Positions 4,758 to 5,295 of a stretch of 5,295 bases of DNA are shown in pieces; the stretch's first letter is position 1; each line of letters begins with the position of its first letter. The notes below the pieces were generated by a model. That model did not search any database and had not been told where the DNA came from. It saw only the letters and a list, made by a program, of their open reading frames with translations. Source of the DNA: Candidatus Latescibacterota bacterium (lineage in GTDB: Bacteria > Latescibacterota > Latescibacteria > Latescibacterales > Latescibacteraceae); NCBI GenBank assembly GCA_018656855.1, contig JABHYP010000096.1, forward strand, positions 1 to 5,295, written 5' to 3'. The translations under genes and the position numbers were made by a program.

Positions 4758-5295
4758 ATGAACAAGAATAAAGGGATTATCCATATCCACCGCTTTGCAG
4801 TGGTTACAATCATGTTTTTCAGTATGTTTCCCGCATATACCGAAGCGCAGGATGCTAATCCGAAGACCTTTCTTCAACGGAGCCGCGACCAACGGTCCCG
4901 CGAGGTCAGTTGGAAAAAGGTTGACGAATTCACCTTCGATAATCCATCGGAGCTCAATACATTCCCAGTCCCGGAAGGGAAATGGGAGATTTCTGGCGGC
5001 AAACTCAGGGCTATCGGCGGTGACCGTAACCGCGCCATTCTTCTGGCCAAAACCGTGGGCGATGATGTCCGTATCGAGTTCGATGTCACGAATACCGCTA
5101 ACAGTGAAGGACAGCTCGGGGATATAACGGTGCTTTTGAACTCGGTGGACAGCAAGACGTTCTTTTCCAACGGTTACGCGCTAACAACCGCTTCGTACTG
5201 GAACAACTGCACAACCTTTTATCGGAAGGGGAAATCTTTAGCCAGGACCGAGTACACACCGGTTGTATCGGGAGAGAAAAACCACGTTATTCTGG
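4758..5295 (+). CDS. Secreted jelly-roll (LamG / DUF1080-like) protein, 5' part
   Basis: An ATG with AAGGGAG eight bases upstream opens a frame that continues to the window edge, giving 179 codons with no stop. Residues 1-30 are a signal peptide (basic start, hydrophobic core at about 13-25, cleavage TEA|QD after Ala30). The mature part begins with a polar Arg-rich segment (about 37-52). A beta-rich domain follows, opening with DEFTFDNPSELNTF, then GKWEISGGKLRAIGG, AILLAKTV and IEFDVTNT. This order (F-x-F ... W-x-I-x-x-G-x-L ... A-x-L-L ... I-x-F-x-V) is typical of concanavalin-A-like jelly rolls found in LamG and DUF1080 / 3-keto-glycoside hydrolase-type proteins, which bind or cleave carbohydrates outside the cell. 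The assignment is by pattern only and catalytic residues cannot be judged because the C-terminal part is missing. A competing open frame at 4795-5127 lacks such features. Confidence 0.85.
   Translation, partial: MNKNKGIIHIHRFAVVTIMFFSMFPAYTEAQDANPKTFLQRSRDQRSREVSWKKVDEFTFDNPSELNTFPVPEGKWEISGGKLRAIGGDRNRAILLAKTVGDDVRIEFDVTNTANSEGQLGDITVLLNSVDSKTFFSNGYALTTASYWNNCTTFYRKGKSLARTEYTPVVSGEKNHVIL

Noticed and set aside
4795..5127. A 110-codon open frame overlapping the exported jelly-roll gene
   Set aside because: It has no ribosome binding site and is low in complexity (Ser/Arg/Pro-rich), while the frame from 4758 has a Shine-Dalgarno, a signal peptide and a recognisable domain pattern.
1..5295. 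CRISPR arrays, tRNA or rRNA genes, riboswitches
   Set aside because: No regularly spaced repeats, no tRNA-like cloverleaf and no conserved rRNA or riboswitch core were seen when reading the spacers by eye; a covariance-model scan would settle weak cases.

Overview
The window holds four complete protein genes and one that runs off the right edge, all on the + strand, separated by AT-rich spacers that carry decayed coding sequence. Several products are exported or membrane-anchored and look connected with carbohydrate metabolism or sensing: a secreted two-domain cupin, a membrane-anchored PQQ-like beta-propeller, a xylose-isomerase-like TIM-barrel enzyme, and the start of a secreted jelly-roll (LamG / DUF1080-like) protein. 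Genomes with many paralogues of these families are typical of uncultured heterotrophs such as Latescibacterota, Planctomycetota and their relatives. That placement is inference from gene content only. Nothing here is a taxonomic marker, and genes end in TGA, TAG and TAA with no sign of an altered code.

Layout: 1-81 is the end of an upstream reading frame. 82-432 is an AT-rich spacer with a degenerate repeat copy, a 15-bp palindrome, a weak promoter candidate and a 20-codon leader-like frame whose stop merges with the Shine-Dalgarno of the next gene. 433-1317 encodes the secreted bicupin. 1318-1897 is a decayed region with a second repeat copy and one reading frame that stays open apart from two stops. 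1898-3253 encodes the anchored propeller. 3254-3559 is a spacer with a plausible promoter. 3560-4483 encodes the TIM-barrel epimerase/isomerase. 4550-4711 encodes a small basic four-cysteine protein. 4758 to the window end encodes a secreted protein with a jelly-roll-type domain.

How they may work together: the last three genes are close (66 and 46 bases apart) and could be co-transcribed, whereas the bicupin and the propeller each sit alone behind long, eroded spacers. A reasonable but unproven reading is a patchwork of sugar-related genes assembled by insertion and loss. I did not find a convincing new multi-gene system. The points most worth a second look are the bicupin, whose metal ligands are split between its two domains; the related 43-bp sequences either side of it; the broken frame at 1478-1873; and the small cysteine protein.
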